From contig OZ244249.1 of NCBI GenBank assembly GCA_965217135.1, positions 558,001-622,000 of the forward strand: a DNA stretch of 64,000 nt, in the 5' to 3' direction. The DNA comes from HXMU1420-2 sp017643305 (GTDB taxonomy: Bacteria; Pseudomonadota; Alphaproteobacteria; Rhodobacterales; Rhodobacteraceae). The position numbers were made by a program, and so were the translations under genes. Position 1 is the stretch's first letter. Each line of letters begins with the position of its first letter. The notes under the pieces were generated by a model, which did not search any database, was not told where the DNA came from, and saw only the letters and a list, made by a program, of their open reading frames with translations. Shown one piece after another: positions 9,601 through 21,779 of the stretch.

Positions 9601-10795
9601 CCGCAACATCTATGCGCGTCTGAAGACCATGATACTGGGCAAAACCGTTGCCAAGGGGCCGAAAGGCGTCAAGTCGCGGTCCGTCATCACTGAAGAGCTG
9701 CTGGAAACGCTGACGCGCGGCCAGTGGTGGCAACTGGCGCTGGCCGAAGAAGCCGACGCACAGATCATGGAAGCCCTCAACGCCCAGTATGAAGCGCAGA
9801 AGCGGTCGCTGGATGCGCGGTTCGACGACAAGGTCGAAAAGGTACGCCGCGGGGACGATCTGCCGCCGGGTGTGATGAAGATGGTCAAGGTGTTCGTCGC
9901 CGTGAAGCGCAAGCTGCAGCCGGGTGACAAGATGGCCGGTCGCCATGGCAACAAGGGTGTTGTGTCCAAGGTTGTGCCGATGGAAGACATGCCGTTCCTG
10001 CAGGATGGTACGCCGGTCGACCTCTGCCTTAACCCTCTGGGCGTGCCGTCTCGTATGAACGTCGGTCAGATCCTCGAAACGCATATGGGCTGGGCCGCAC
10101 GCGGCCTGGGTCTGCGGATTGACGATGCACTGGGCGATTATCGTCGCACGGGCGACCTTACCCCGGTTCGTGACGAGTTGCGCCATGCCTATGGCGAAGA
10201 TGTGTATGAAGAAGGCATCGGAGGCATGGACGAAACGCAGCTGATCGAAGCCGCCGAAAACGTCGCGCGCGGTGTGCCAATCGCAACGCCGGTCTTCGAC
10301 GGTGCCAAGGAAGCAGACGTGTACGACGCGCTGATCCGCGCGGGCTTCTCCGAAAGCGGTCAGTCGATCCTGTTCGATGGGCGCACTGGGGAACAGTTTG
10401 CACGTCCGGTAACTGTGGGTGTCAAATACCTGTTGAAACTGCATCATCTGGTGGACGACAAGATCCACGCGCGTTCGACGGGGCCCTACAGCCTCGTCAC
10501 CCAGCAGCCGCTGGGCGGTAAGGCGCAGTTCGGCGGCCAGCGTTTCGGGGAAATGGAGGTCTGGGCTCTGGAAGCTTACGGCGCCGCCTATACCCTGCAG
10601 GAAATGTTGACCGTCAAATCGGATGACGTGGCAGGCCGGACCAAGGTCTATGAAAGCATCGTCAAGGGTGAAGACAATTTCGAAGCCGGTGTGCCGGAAT
10701 CGTTCAACGTTCTCGTTAAGGAAGTGCGTGGCCTCGGCCTCAACATGGAACTCCTGGATGCGGAGGAAGACGAAGGAGGGATCGCGGCGGAATAA
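6641..10795 (+). CDS. rpoB: DNA-directed RNA polymerase beta subunit
   Basis: The beta subunit forms half of the polymerase active-site cleft and the rifampicin pocket. The 1384 residues are the normal alphaproteobacterial length. Seen in order: N-terminal lobe, the rifampicin region (FFGSSQLSQFMDQTNPLSE from about residue 524, continuing HKRRLSALGPGG, all wild-type), the catalytic-core signature GDKMAGRHGNKG (about 1093-1104) and the C-terminal clamp segment GGKAQFGGQRFGEMEVWALE. It follows rplL and precedes rpoC by 70 bases, which hold an 8-bp hairpin. No frameshift or odd residue noticed. Confidence 0.99.
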   Translation: MAQSFLGQKRLRKYYGKIREVLDMPNLIEVQKSSYDLFLHSGDADIPTDGEGIMGVFQSVFPIKDFNETSVLEFVKYELEQPKYDVEECQQRDMTYSAPLKVTLRLIVFDVDEDTGAKSVKDIKEQDVFMGDMPLMTPNGTFIVNGTERVIVSQMHRSPGVFFDHDKGKTHSSGKLLFACRIIPYRGSWLDFEFDAKDMVYARIDRRRKLPVTTLLYALGLDQEGMMDAYYSTISFTHRKNKGWVTPFFPERVRGTRPTYDLVDANTGEVIAESGKKVTPRAVKKLIDEGAVTDLLVPFDHIAGKYVAKDIINEENGAIYVEAGDELTLEYDKDGTLIGGSVVDLLEAGITDIPVLDIDNVTVGPYMRNTMAMDKNMNRETALMDIYRVMRPGEPPTVEAASSLFDTLFFDSERYDLSAVGRVKMNMRLALDAEDTQRTLRREDIVACIKALVELRDGQGEVDDIDHLGNRRVRSVGELMENQYRVGLLRMERAIKERMSSVEIDTIMPQDLINAKPAAAAVREFFGSSQLSQFMDQTNPLSEVTHKRRLSALGPGGLTRERAGFEVRDVHATHYGRMCPIETPEGPNIGLINSLATFARVNKYGFIETPYRVVKDAKVTDEVHYMSATEEMRHTVAQANARLDGEGKFENELVSTRQSGDYTLAPRENVDLIDVSPKQLVSVAASLIPFLENDDANRALMGSNMQRQAVPLLRAEAPLVGTGIEEVVARDSGAAYMAKRGGIIDQVDAMRIVVRVTDDLEPGDPGVDIYRMRKFQRSNQNTCINQRPLVKVGQHVSKGEVIADGPSTDLGELALGKNVVVAFMPWNGYNYEDSILISERIARDDVFTSIHIEEFEVAARDTKLGPEEITRDIPNVGEEALRNLDEAGIVYIGADVEPGDILVGKITPKGESPMTPEEKLLRAIFGEKASDVRDTSLRVKPGDFGTVVEVRVFNRHGVDKDERALQIEREEVERLARDRDDEMAILDRNIYARLKTMILGKTVAKGPKGVKSRSVITEELLETLTRGQWWQLALAEEADAQIMEALNAQYEAQKRSLDARFDDKVEKVRRGDDLPPGVMKMVKVFVAVKRKLQPGDKMAGRHGNKGVVSKVVPMEDMPFLQDGTPVDLCLNPLGVPSRMNVGQILETHMGWAARGLGLRIDDALGDYRRTGDLTPVRDELRHAYGEDVYEEGIGGMDETQLIEAAENVARGVPIATPVFDGAKEADVYDALIRAGFSESGQSILFDGRTGEQFARPVTVGVKYLLKLHHLVDDKIHARSTGPYSLVTQQPLGGKAQFGGQRFGEMEVWALEAYGAAYTLQEMLTVKSDDVAGRTKVYESIVKGEDNFEAGVPESFNVLVKEVRGLGLNMELLDAEEDEGGIAAE

Positions 10796-10809
10796 GCTGC
10801 CCCTCTTCC

Positions 10810-10831
10810 GGAGCGGCGATCCAGCCGCTCC
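10810..10831 (+). promoter_or_regulatory. Small hairpin between rpoB and rpoC
   Basis: GGAGCGGC (10810-10817), loop GATCCA, GCCGCTCC (10824-10831): a perfect 8-bp stem in the 70-base rpoB-rpoC gap, without a T-run. It may protect or process the mRNA; no evidence for termination. Confidence 0.35.
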
Positions 10832-10865
10832 CGTCCCTCTGCCTCTGATCTATTAAGGATTTGAT

Positions 10866-15107
<4,242 letters not shown>

Positions 15108-15131
15108 GCAGTTTGCTACAAAAACAAAAAG

Positions 15132-15168
15132 GGCCTCTGAAGCAGACGCTTCAGGGGCCTTTTCTTTG
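15132..15168 (+). terminator. Rho-independent terminator after rpoC
   Basis: Arms GGCCTCTGAAGC (15132-15143) and GCTTCAGGGGCC (15148-15159), one G-U pair, AGAC loop, then TTTTCTTT. It lies 24 bases after the rpoC stop. Confidence 0.92.
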
Positions 15169-15236
15169 TGGTCACAATGGGTTGTGCGCCGTCTGGCTTT
15201 GCGCGACAATATCTGTAAGACGAGGGAAGCGGTGCC

Positions 15237-16043
15237 ATGGCAGATGTGCAGGTTGTGGGAGTGATCCGGTTTTCGGTTCTGGCCGAGGGATTTGGCATCT
15301 CGCTGTATGGCGGCTTGGAAGAACTGCGTGACTACCTTTTCGCCCCGGAATCGCTGGAGTTCAGGTTCCACATTTTCGAAAATATGTGTCTTCCCACTCT
15401 GGCCAGCCAGACGGATGAGGATTTTCATCTTGTCCTGCTGACGTCCGAGGATCTGCCAGTCGACGCGCGTGACCGTCTGGACCAGATCGCAGGGAAACAC
15501 CCTCAGATCACGGTCTTTGCCGCAGGGGTGGAAAAACACCACCGGCAGGTGCGCGCGGCCTATCAATCTGTTCCACTGGGCAAGGCCACGCATCGCGCAG
15601 CCTTCCGTTTGGACAATGACGATGCGCTATGCCTGACCTATGTGGAGCGGCTGCGCCACCTGTCTGGAGGTCTTTTGCAGCTGCATGATGAAGATGTGCC
15701 AACAATCCTCGCGTTCAATCACGGCTTTTACGTGGGGCTGAACCCCGATGGTCCCAACGATGTCCACGACGCTACGGAACGCGAACCGCTCAGCACCGGG
15801 ACAACGCTGCTGAGCCAGTCGGATTTGCACCTAAACCCCTACCGTTACAATCACCGCGCCCTTGCGCAGCATTTTAACCTGTACTCGGACATCACCACGC
15901 CGACATTCCTGCGCACGATCCATGCCGAAAACGAAGACCGCGTGATGAAGAAAGGGTTCGAACGCAAAATGCCCGAGCGGCGGGTCAAACGATTGGTCCG
16001 TGAACATTTCGGGCTGTCCCTGTCGGAATTGCAGGCGCTCTGA
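15237..16043 (+). CDS. Putative rhamnosyltransferase-like glycosyltransferase (PF11316 type)
   Basis: The 268-residue protein resembles the Rhamno_transf (PF11316) family, putative glycosyltransferases of cell-surface glycans. It shows the family start VVGVIRFSVL, the segment CLPTLASQTDEDFHLVLLTS and an acidic DxD-like motif RLDNDDAL (D126-D129) expected to bind the metal and sugar nucleotide. No membrane segment is evident. It follows the rpoC terminator by about 70 bases and ends where the EamA gene begins (ATG at 16043, one-base overlap). A second member of the same family lies 0.8 kb downstream on the other strand. The true sugar and acceptor are unknown. Confidence 0.8.
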   Translation: MADVQVVGVIRFSVLAEGFGISLYGGLEELRDYLFAPESLEFRFHIFENMCLPTLASQTDEDFHLVLLTSEDLPVDARDRLDQIAGKHPQITVFAAGVEKHHRQVRAAYQSVPLGKATHRAAFRLDNDDALCLTYVERLRHLSGGLLQLHDEDVPTILAFNHGFYVGLNPDGPNDVHDATEREPLSTGTTLLSQSDLHLNPYRYNHRALAQHFNLYSDITTPTFLRTIHAENEDRVMKKGFERKMPERRVKRLVREHFGLSLSELQAL

Positions 16044-16915
16044 TGCTGTCCCCAAACGCCCGGGGCGCATTGCTTATGATGGCCAGCATGGCCGCGTTCA
16101 CCATCAACGATGCATTCGTTAAACGTACACTCGACACCCTGCCACTGTTTCAGGTTATCTCGACACGGGGCGCGATGGCGACGACGCTGATCTTCCTGAT
16201 GGCATGGCGGGTTGGGGCGCTGGATTTCCGTCTGCCCCGCCGGGACTGGACCCTGATCGTCCTACGTTCCGCGTGCGAGATCGGGGCCACCTATTTTTTC
16301 CTGACCGCGCTCAGCTACATGCCGCTTGCCAATGTCTCGGCTGTTTTGCAGGTGTTGCCGCTGACCGTGACGCTGGGGGCCGCGTTGTTCTTTGGTGAAC
16401 AGATCGGCTGGCGTCGGATGCTGGCGATTGGCGTGGGCTTCTGTGGTGTTATGCTGATCCTCCAGCCAGGCACGGACGCGTTCAACATATATGCGCTCTA
16501 CGCGCTGGCAGCTGTGCTGTGCGTGACGCTGCGCGATCTGACCACACGGCGCATGTCTGGGCAGGTCCCTTCACTGACCGTGACCTTGATCGCCTCCACC
16601 ACGGTCTTTGTAAGCGCGACAGCGGCCAGCCTCACCACGCCTTGGGTGGCGATGGATCTGTGGCAATTCGCGCTGATCGCGGGTGCGGCCTGTTTCATCA
16701 TCGGCGGATACCATTTCAGCGTGGCCGTGATGCGGATTGGGGAAGTGTCTTTTGTTGCCCCCTTCCGCTACACCAGCCTGCTCTGGGCGCTGCTGCTGGG
16801 CTGGGTCATCTTCGGCGACTGGCCCGGACCGCTCACCATGCTGGGTGCAGCAGTTGTCGTGACATCCGGGATATTCATGTTCTACCGCGAACGGGTAGTG
16901 TCCGAGGCGGAATAG
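16043..16915 (+). CDS. EamA-family (DMT superfamily) transporter
   Basis: A 290-residue inner-membrane protein with about ten hydrophobic helices arranged as two EamA repeats, the second beginning near ALYALAAVLCVTLRDLTTRR. DMT exporters move metabolites, amino acids or sugars out of the cell; the substrate here cannot be inferred. It is translationally linked to the preceding glycosyltransferase (overlap at 16043). Its 3' end overlaps the convergent gene at 16882-17709 by 34 bases, so antisense pairing of the two transcripts is possible. Confidence 0.88.
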   Translation: MLSPNARGALLMMASMAAFTINDAFVKRTLDTLPLFQVISTRGAMATTLIFLMAWRVGALDFRLPRRDWTLIVLRSACEIGATYFFLTALSYMPLANVSAVLQVLPLTVTLGAALFFGEQIGWRRMLAIGVGFCGVMLILQPGTDAFNIYALYALAAVLCVTLRDLTTRRMSGQVPSLTVTLIASTTVFVSATAASLTTPWVAMDLWQFALIAGAACFIIGGYHFSVAVMRIGEVSFVAPFRYTSLLWALLLGWVIFGDWPGPLTMLGAAVVVTSGIFMFYRERVVSEAE

Positions 16916-17709
16916 AGCCGCCGCACCAGATCCGCTTTGATGCCGTAGACCCGGTGAAGGTACGCTTCGCCATCCGTGTCCAGCCGCTCCAGCTTCACCG
17001 GCTTAACGTCCGGCTTCTGCCGACTGTCGTTGAAGTCATTGTGACCCCGTACCATCATATCTTCGCCAGTGATCGTCACAGTCGGCATCTTCTGCCCGAC
17101 ACGGGAATGCGAAAAGTTCATGATTGACAGCCGTACATCCGGGCGCACCATCAGCGCCAGCCCTGGGGTGGTATAGGGCAGGCTGGTTTGTGCAGCCCAG
17201 AGCCCATCAGCCGCCGGTCGCAGGATAAAGCCCTGATTGAAGTCGATGGCGATATGCCGGTGGCGGGCCGCAAAAGGTGCCACGTCATGCGCGACCTCCC
17301 GCAGGCGGGCGACATAGGTCCGTGCGACTGCATCGTCGTCGTCCATTCGGAACTGCAGGCAGGGGGCCTCATCAAAGTGACGGACCGAATTGATCGCGTC
17401 CTGCATCACTTGCCTGTGAGGGCCCGGCGGATGAACCTGGATGACGGCCTGTGGCATGCCACCCACCAAAGCCTTTAGCCGGTCCATATAAGGCGTTGGC
17501 ATGCTATCGCCCACGAGGATCAGAAAGGTGAAGTCCGGGTCTGTCTGGGCCTGCAACGGGGGCAATGTGATCGCCTCGAAAGTGCGAAACCGTTCCTCCA
17601 TCCGCTCGGTGGCATAGAGATATTCCATGCGGTCCGCGATGGTTTCGTGTTCCACCTGAAACCCACCTATGGCAGGGTAGGAAAACCGGCACAGACCGAT
17701 GACCTGCAT
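16882..17709 (-). CDS. Putative rhamnosyltransferase-like glycosyltransferase (PF11316 type), second copy
   Basis: This 275-residue protein belongs to the same family as the product of 15237-16043: start VIGLCRFSYPAIGGFQVEHE, segment LPPLQAQTDPDFTFLILVG and a stronger acidic motif RMDDDDAV (D123-D126). The frame is open for 144 codons further upstream, but that part has no family likeness and covers the rpsL promoter region, so the ATG at 17709 is preferred despite only a modest GAGAG ribosome site. The two copies are diverged, so not a recent duplication. It is convergent with, and overlaps by 34 bases, the EamA transporter gene. Confidence 0.78.
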   Translation of the reverse strand: MQVIGLCRFSYPAIGGFQVEHETIADRMEYLYATERMEERFRTFEAITLPPLQAQTDPDFTFLILVGDSMPTPYMDRLKALVGGMPQAVIQVHPPGPHRQVMQDAINSVRHFDEAPCLQFRMDDDDAVARTYVARLREVAHDVAPFAARHRHIAIDFNQGFILRPAADGLWAAQTSLPYTTPGLALMVRPDVRLSIMNFSHSRVGQKMPTVTITGEDMMVRGHNDFNDSRQKPDVKPVKLERLDTDGEAYLHRVYGIKADLVRRLYSASDTTRSR

Positions 17710-17781
17710 ATGCTGCTCTCGACTTAGCGTGACGTTCCGACAGTAATCGCAGCGGGACTGCCCCAAGGCAAGCGGTAGCTG

Positions 17782-17810
17782 TTGACAGCCCATACGACTC
17801 TCAGTATATG
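17782..17810 (+). promoter_or_regulatory. Strong promoter for the str operon (rpsL)
   Basis: A perfect TTGACA (17782-17787), 17-base spacer and TATATG (17805-17810) point toward rpsL, whose ATG is 227 bases further on. This is the best promoter match noticed in the window and suits a ribosomal operon. The 17710-18037 gap holds no gene. Confidence 0.75.
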
Positions 17811-17904
17811 CCCGCCCTATCCCGGCGCCGGGGCGTTCCCCATGGCCGGTTTCAGTACTGTAGTGGTCATGATCCGGCCTGAAGGCCCGATCCTCTGGAT
17901 ACCC

Positions 17905-17944
17905 ACCGCGTCGTCCCGGGAGAACGGGGACGGAGGCGGTTTTT
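17905..17944 (+). terminator. Terminator-like hairpin in the rpsL leader (possible attenuator)
   Basis: CCGC-G-TCGTCCC (17906-17917) can pair with GGGACGG-AG-GCGG (17927-17939) with a mismatch and a bulge, followed at once by TTTTT (17940-17944). It lies between the promoter at 17782 and rpsL, so it could stop a fraction of transcripts. The stem is imperfect and the role is inferred. A separate small palindrome GCGTGGATGTCCACGC is at 17981-17996. Confidence 0.45.
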
Positions 17945-18037
17945 GCGCTTTGCGGACGCGTAAGGTGCTTTTGACGTAACCGCGTGGATGTCCACGCACT
18001 GACACATGTGTGCCCAAGACGGGGAAAGAGAACCGGA

Positions 18038-18409
18038 ATGCCAACGATCCAACAGCTGATCCGCAAGCCGCGGCAGCCGAAAGTCAAACGCTCGAAGTCG
18101 ATGCACCTGCAGGAATGCCCGCAAAAGCGCGGCGTCTGCACGCGTGTTTACACCACCACGCCTAAGAAGCCGAACTCGGCTATGCGGAAAGTTGCCAAGG
18201 TGCGCCTGACCAACGGGTTTGAGGTGATTTCCTACATCCCCGGCGAAAGCCACAACCTTCAGGAACACTCCGTGGTTCTGATCCGTGGGGGTCGTGTGAA
18301 AGACCTTCCGGGTGTGCGCTATCATATCCTTCGCGGTGTTCTGGATACCCAGGGCGTTAAAGATCGTAAGCAGCGCCGTTCGAAATATGGCGCCAAGCGC
18401 CCGAAATAA
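18038..18409 (+). CDS. rpsL: 30S ribosomal protein S12
   Basis: S12 lies at the decoding centre. The 123 residues contain TPKKPNSAMRKVAKVRL and GGRVKDLPGVRYH; Lys43 and Lys88, the usual streptomycin-resistance positions, are wild-type, and Asp89 (site of methylthiolation in other bacteria) is present. The frame extends 18 codons upstream to 17984, but MPTIQQLI is the conserved N-terminus and has GGGAAAGAG upstream. First gene of the str operon; rpsG follows after 12 bases. Confidence 0.98.
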   Translation: MPTIQQLIRKPRQPKVKRSKSMHLQECPQKRGVCTRVYTTTPKKPNSAMRKVAKVRLTNGFEVISYIPGESHNLQEHSVVLIRGGRVKDLPGVRYHILRGVLDTQGVKDRKQRRSKYGAKRPK

Positions 18410-18421
18410 GGAGAGACGCAG

Positions 18422-18892
18422 ATGTCCCGTCGTCACGCCGCTGAAAAACGCGAAGTCCTGCCCGACGCCAAATATGGTGATCGGGTTCTGACCAAATTCA
18501 TGAACAACCTGATGGTCGACGGCAAAAAGTCGGTCGCAGAGCGTATCGTCTACAACGCGCTGGATCGTGTCGAAGGCAAGATCAAGCGCGCTCCGGTCGA
18601 AGTCTTCCACGAAGCCCTAGACAACATCAAACCGTCGGTTGAGGTCCGCTCCCGCCGTGTAGGTGGTGCCACCTACCAGGTGCCCGTCGAAGTACGCCCC
18701 GAGCGTCGCGAAGCTCTGGCCATTCGTTGGCTGATCACCGCGTCGCGCGGCCGCAACGAAAACACCATGGAAGAACGCCTCGCCGGCGAATTGCTGGACG
18801 CCGTACAGTCCCGCGGTTCCGCCGTTAAGAAGCGCGAAGATACGCACAAGATGGCCGAAGCCAACAAGGCCTTCTCGCATTATCGCTGGTAA
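18422..18892 (+). CDS. rpsG: 30S ribosomal protein S7
   Basis: S7 nucleates assembly of the 30S head and is the usual translational repressor of str operons. At 156 residues it is full length, with MSRRHAAEKREVLPDAKYGD at the start, the central GGATYQVPVEVRPERREALA segment and the C-terminal KREDTHKMAEANKAFSHYRW. A GGAGAG ribosome site precedes the ATG. It sits 12 bases after rpsL and 24 before fusA. Confidence 0.98.
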   Translation: MSRRHAAEKREVLPDAKYGDRVLTKFMNNLMVDGKKSVAERIVYNALDRVEGKIKRAPVEVFHEALDNIKPSVEVRSRRVGGATYQVPVEVRPERREALAIRWLITASRGRNENTMEERLAGELLDAVQSRGSAVKKREDTHKMAEANKAFSHYRW

Positions 18893-18916
18893 ACTACTTT
18901 TAGAGGCAAACGTCCT

Positions 18917-21034
18917 ATGGCACGCGAATACCCGCTCGACCGATATCGCAATTTCGGCATCATGGCGCACATCGATGCAGGCAAGACCACCTGCTCGGAG
19001 CGCATCCTTTATTACACCGGCAAATCCCACAACATTGGTGAGGTGCACGATGGTGCGGCCACCATGGATTGGATGGAGCAGGAACAGGAACGCGGCATCA
19101 CCATCACCTCGGCTGCGACCACTACGTTCTGGGAACGCACTGAAGACGGCCAGACCGCCGACACCGAAAAGCACCGCCTGAACATCATCGACACCCCCGG
19201 CCACGTTGACTTCACCATCGAAGTCGAACGTTCGCTAGCCGTGCTCGACGGTGCCGTCTGCGTTCTGGACGCAAACGCGGGTGTTGAACCGCAGACCGAA
19301 ACGGTGTGGCGTCAGGCTGACCGCTACAATGTTCCGCGCATCGTGTTCGTCAACAAGATGGACAAGATTGGCGCCGATTTCTTCAACTGCGTTAGAATGA
19401 TCGAAGATCGCACCGGCGCCCGCGCCGTTCCAGTTGGTATCCCGATTGGCGCAGAATCCGAACTGGAAGGCCTGATCGACCTGGTCACCATGAAGGAATG
19501 GTTGTGGCAGGGCGAAGACCTGGGTGCATCCTGGATCCAGACTGAGATCCGTGATGAGCTGAAGGATATGGCCGAAGAATGGCGCGGCAAGATGGTCGAA
19601 GCGGCCGTCGAAGAAGACGACGACGCCATGATGGAATACCTGGAAGGCAACGAACCCGACGTTCCGACCCTGCGCGCTCTGCTGCGCAAGGGGACCTTGG
19701 CGTTAAACTTTGTGCCTGTTCTGGGCGGCTCTGCATTCAAGAACAAAGGTGTTCAGCCGCTGCTGAACGCTGTGATCGACTATCTGCCCAGCCCGCTGGA
19801 CGTTGTCGACTACATGGGCTTCAAGCCAGGTGACGAAGAAGAAGAGCGCAACATCGCACGTCGTGCAGAAGACGACATGCCTTTCGCCGGTCTGGCGTTC
19901 AAGATCATGAACGACCCGTTCGTCGGCTCTTTGACCTTCACCCGGATCTACTCCGGCGTGATGAACAAGGGCGACAGCATCCTGAACTCCACCAAGGGCA
20001 AGAAAGAGCGTATCGGTCGTATGATGATGATGCACTCCAACAACCGGGAAGAGATCGAAGAAGCATTTGCAGGCGACATCATCGCTTTGGCGGGTCTGAA
20101 AGATACCACCACCGGTGACACGCTCTGCGATGCCAAGGATCCTGTAGTTCTGGAAACCATGACCTTCCCGGATCCGGTGATCGAGATCGCGGTTGAACCC
20201 AAGACCAAGGGCGATCAGGAAAAAATGTCTCAGGGTCTGGCCCGTCTGGCCGCTGAAGACCCATCCTTTCGTGTGGAGACCGATCTGGAATCGGGTCAGA
20301 CCATTATGAAGGGCATGGGTGAATTGCACCTGGACATCCTGGTTGATCGACTGAAGCGTGAATTCAAGGTTGAGGCCAACATCGGCGCCCCGCAGGTTGC
20401 CTATCGCGAAACCATCAGCCACGAGGTGGAGCATTCCTACACTCACAAAAAGCAGTCGGGTGGTTCGGGACAGTTCGCCGAAGTCAAGCTCATCATCACG
20501 CCGACAGATCCGGGTGAAGGCTATTCCTTCGAATCCCGCATCGTTGGCGGCTCTGTACCCAAGGAATACATCCCGGGTGTGGAAAAGGGTATCGCTTCGG
20601 TCATGGACAGTGGTCCGCTGGCGGGCTTCCCGGTGATCGATTTTAAGGTCGCTCTGATTGACGGTAAATTCCACGACGTGGACTCCAGTGTTCTGGCCTT
20701 TGAAATCGCCGCTCGTATGGGCATGCGCGAAGGCATGAAGAAAGCTGGTGCGAAGCTGCTGGAACCTGTGATGAAGGTCGAGGTGATCACGCCTGAGGAA
20801 TACACAGGTGGCATCATTGGTGACCTGACCTCCCGTCGTGGGCAGGTGTCCGGTCAGGAACCACGCGGCAACGCGATTGCGATCGACGCTTTCGTCCCGC
20901 TGGCCAATATGTTCGGCTACATCAATACGCTGCGTTCCATGTCTTCGGGCCGGGCGCAGTTCACGATGCAGTTCGACCATTACGACCCGGTTCCGTCCAA
21001 CATCTCGGAAGAGATCCAGGCGAAATTCGCCTGA
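18917..21034 (+). CDS. fusA: Elongation factor G
   Basis: EF-G drives ribosomal translocation. All GTPase motifs are intact: G1 AHIDAGKTT (17-25), the G2 region QERGITITSAATT, G3 DTPGHVDF and G4 NKMDK. Domain IV includes SHEVEHSYTHKKQSGGSGQF and the C-terminus has SMSSGRAQFTMQFDHYDPVP. The 705 residues are standard. Only 24 bases separate it from a sulfotransferase gene instead of the usual tuf. Confidence 0.98.
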   Translation: MAREYPLDRYRNFGIMAHIDAGKTTCSERILYYTGKSHNIGEVHDGAATMDWMEQEQERGITITSAATTTFWERTEDGQTADTEKHRLNIIDTPGHVDFTIEVERSLAVLDGAVCVLDANAGVEPQTETVWRQADRYNVPRIVFVNKMDKIGADFFNCVRMIEDRTGARAVPVGIPIGAESELEGLIDLVTMKEWLWQGEDLGASWIQTEIRDELKDMAEEWRGKMVEAAVEEDDDAMMEYLEGNEPDVPTLRALLRKGTLALNFVPVLGGSAFKNKGVQPLLNAVIDYLPSPLDVVDYMGFKPGDEEEERNIARRAEDDMPFAGLAFKIMNDPFVGSLTFTRIYSGVMNKGDSILNSTKGKKERIGRMMMMHSNNREEIEEAFAGDIIALAGLKDTTTGDTLCDAKDPVVLETMTFPDPVIEIAVEPKTKGDQEKMSQGLARLAAEDPSFRVETDLESGQTIMKGMGELHLDILVDRLKREFKVEANIGAPQVAYRETISHEVEHSYTHKKQSGGSGQFAEVKLIITPTDPGEGYSFESRIVGGSVPKEYIPGVEKGIASVMDSGPLAGFPVIDFKVALIDGKFHDVDSSVLAFEIAARMGMREGMKKAGAKLLEPVMKVEVITPEEYTGGIIGDLTSRRGQVSGQEPRGNAIAIDAFVPLANMFGYINTLRSMSSGRAQFTMQFDHYDPVPSNISEEIQAKFA

Positions 21035-21058
21035 TCTTGGGAAAGTGGGATTTCAGCG

Positions 21059-21706
21059 ATGTGTGTTCATCTTAAGGAATACAAAGTCTCGTACTTTGCT
21101 GTTCCGAAGTGTGCCTGCACTTCGCTGAAAACTCTGTTTTTTCAGGTCGAGAACGGCCGACCGTGGTCCAGCTTCAAGGTGAACGGACGCGATTTTTGGG
21201 TGCACAACGTCTATCCATCGCTGCAGTTCGCAGATGCTCAGGCGCTCACCGCGCTGGGGTTCTGGAAATTTGGGATACTGCGCGATCCGATCAGTAGGTT
21301 GGAATCGTGTTATCGCAATCGCCTGATGCGGGGCAGGGGGCACAAACAGCTGTTGGCCAACCGGGATGAATTAGACCGCCGCGGGCTCAAGCTCCGCCCG
21401 AGCTTCGCCCAGTTCGTGGACCGGTACGAAGACTATTGCGACATGTCCTGGGACGTGCGCGGTCACAGCCGGCCCTTGTCGTTCTTCCTGGGTCGTGAAC
21501 CGGGCTATTTCGACCGCCTGTTCCGGCTGTCCGAGTTGGGCGATCTGATCGTTGAACTGGGTCGCCGGATCGCCAACCTGCCGGAACTTCTGCACCTGCA
21601 GACTCGCGGCAAGGACATCGAGGTCGGCAAGGTGGGCCGTAAGACTAAGCGCCAGATCGAAGAGATCTTTGGCGAAGATTATCAATTGTTCGGCGCGTAT
21701 TTCTGA
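21059..21706 (+). CDS. Sulfotransferase-like protein (PAPS-dependent family 2)
   Basis: The 215-residue product resembles the sulfotransferase family PF03567 that moves sulfate from PAPS to carbohydrates. The 5'-phosphosulfate loop is VPKCACTSLK (15-24), with the conserved Lys24; the 3'-phosphate motif is LRDPISRLESCYRNR (from 74), with Arg75 and Ser83. No membrane anchor is visible, unlike eukaryotic members. It is inserted in the str operon, same strand, 24 bases after fusA and 73 before tuf, so it is probably co-transcribed with very highly expressed genes. The ribosome site before its ATG is weak, which may keep its level low. Acceptor unknown. Confidence 0.82.
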   Translation: MCVHLKEYKVSYFAVPKCACTSLKTLFFQVENGRPWSSFKVNGRDFWVHNVYPSLQFADAQALTALGFWKFGILRDPISRLESCYRNRLMRGRGHKQLLANRDELDRRGLKLRPSFAQFVDRYEDYCDMSWDVRGHSRPLSFFLGREPGYFDRLFRLSELGDLIVELGRRIANLPELLHLQTRGKDIEVGKVGRKTKRQIEEIFGEDYQLFGAYF

Positions 21707-21779
21707 CGCGCCGGAAAGCGAAATGTTCCGGTGAGGGATCAAGACCAACCCGGGGAACGCAGGAGAGAAGGAGGCCACC

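Noticed and set aside
8711..10468. 585-codon open frame on the minus strand inside rpoB
   Set aside because: It is the complement of a conserved rpoB coding region; its sequence shows no family and has the composition of a shadow frame. The same applies to the 700-codon frame inside rpoC (13491-15593).
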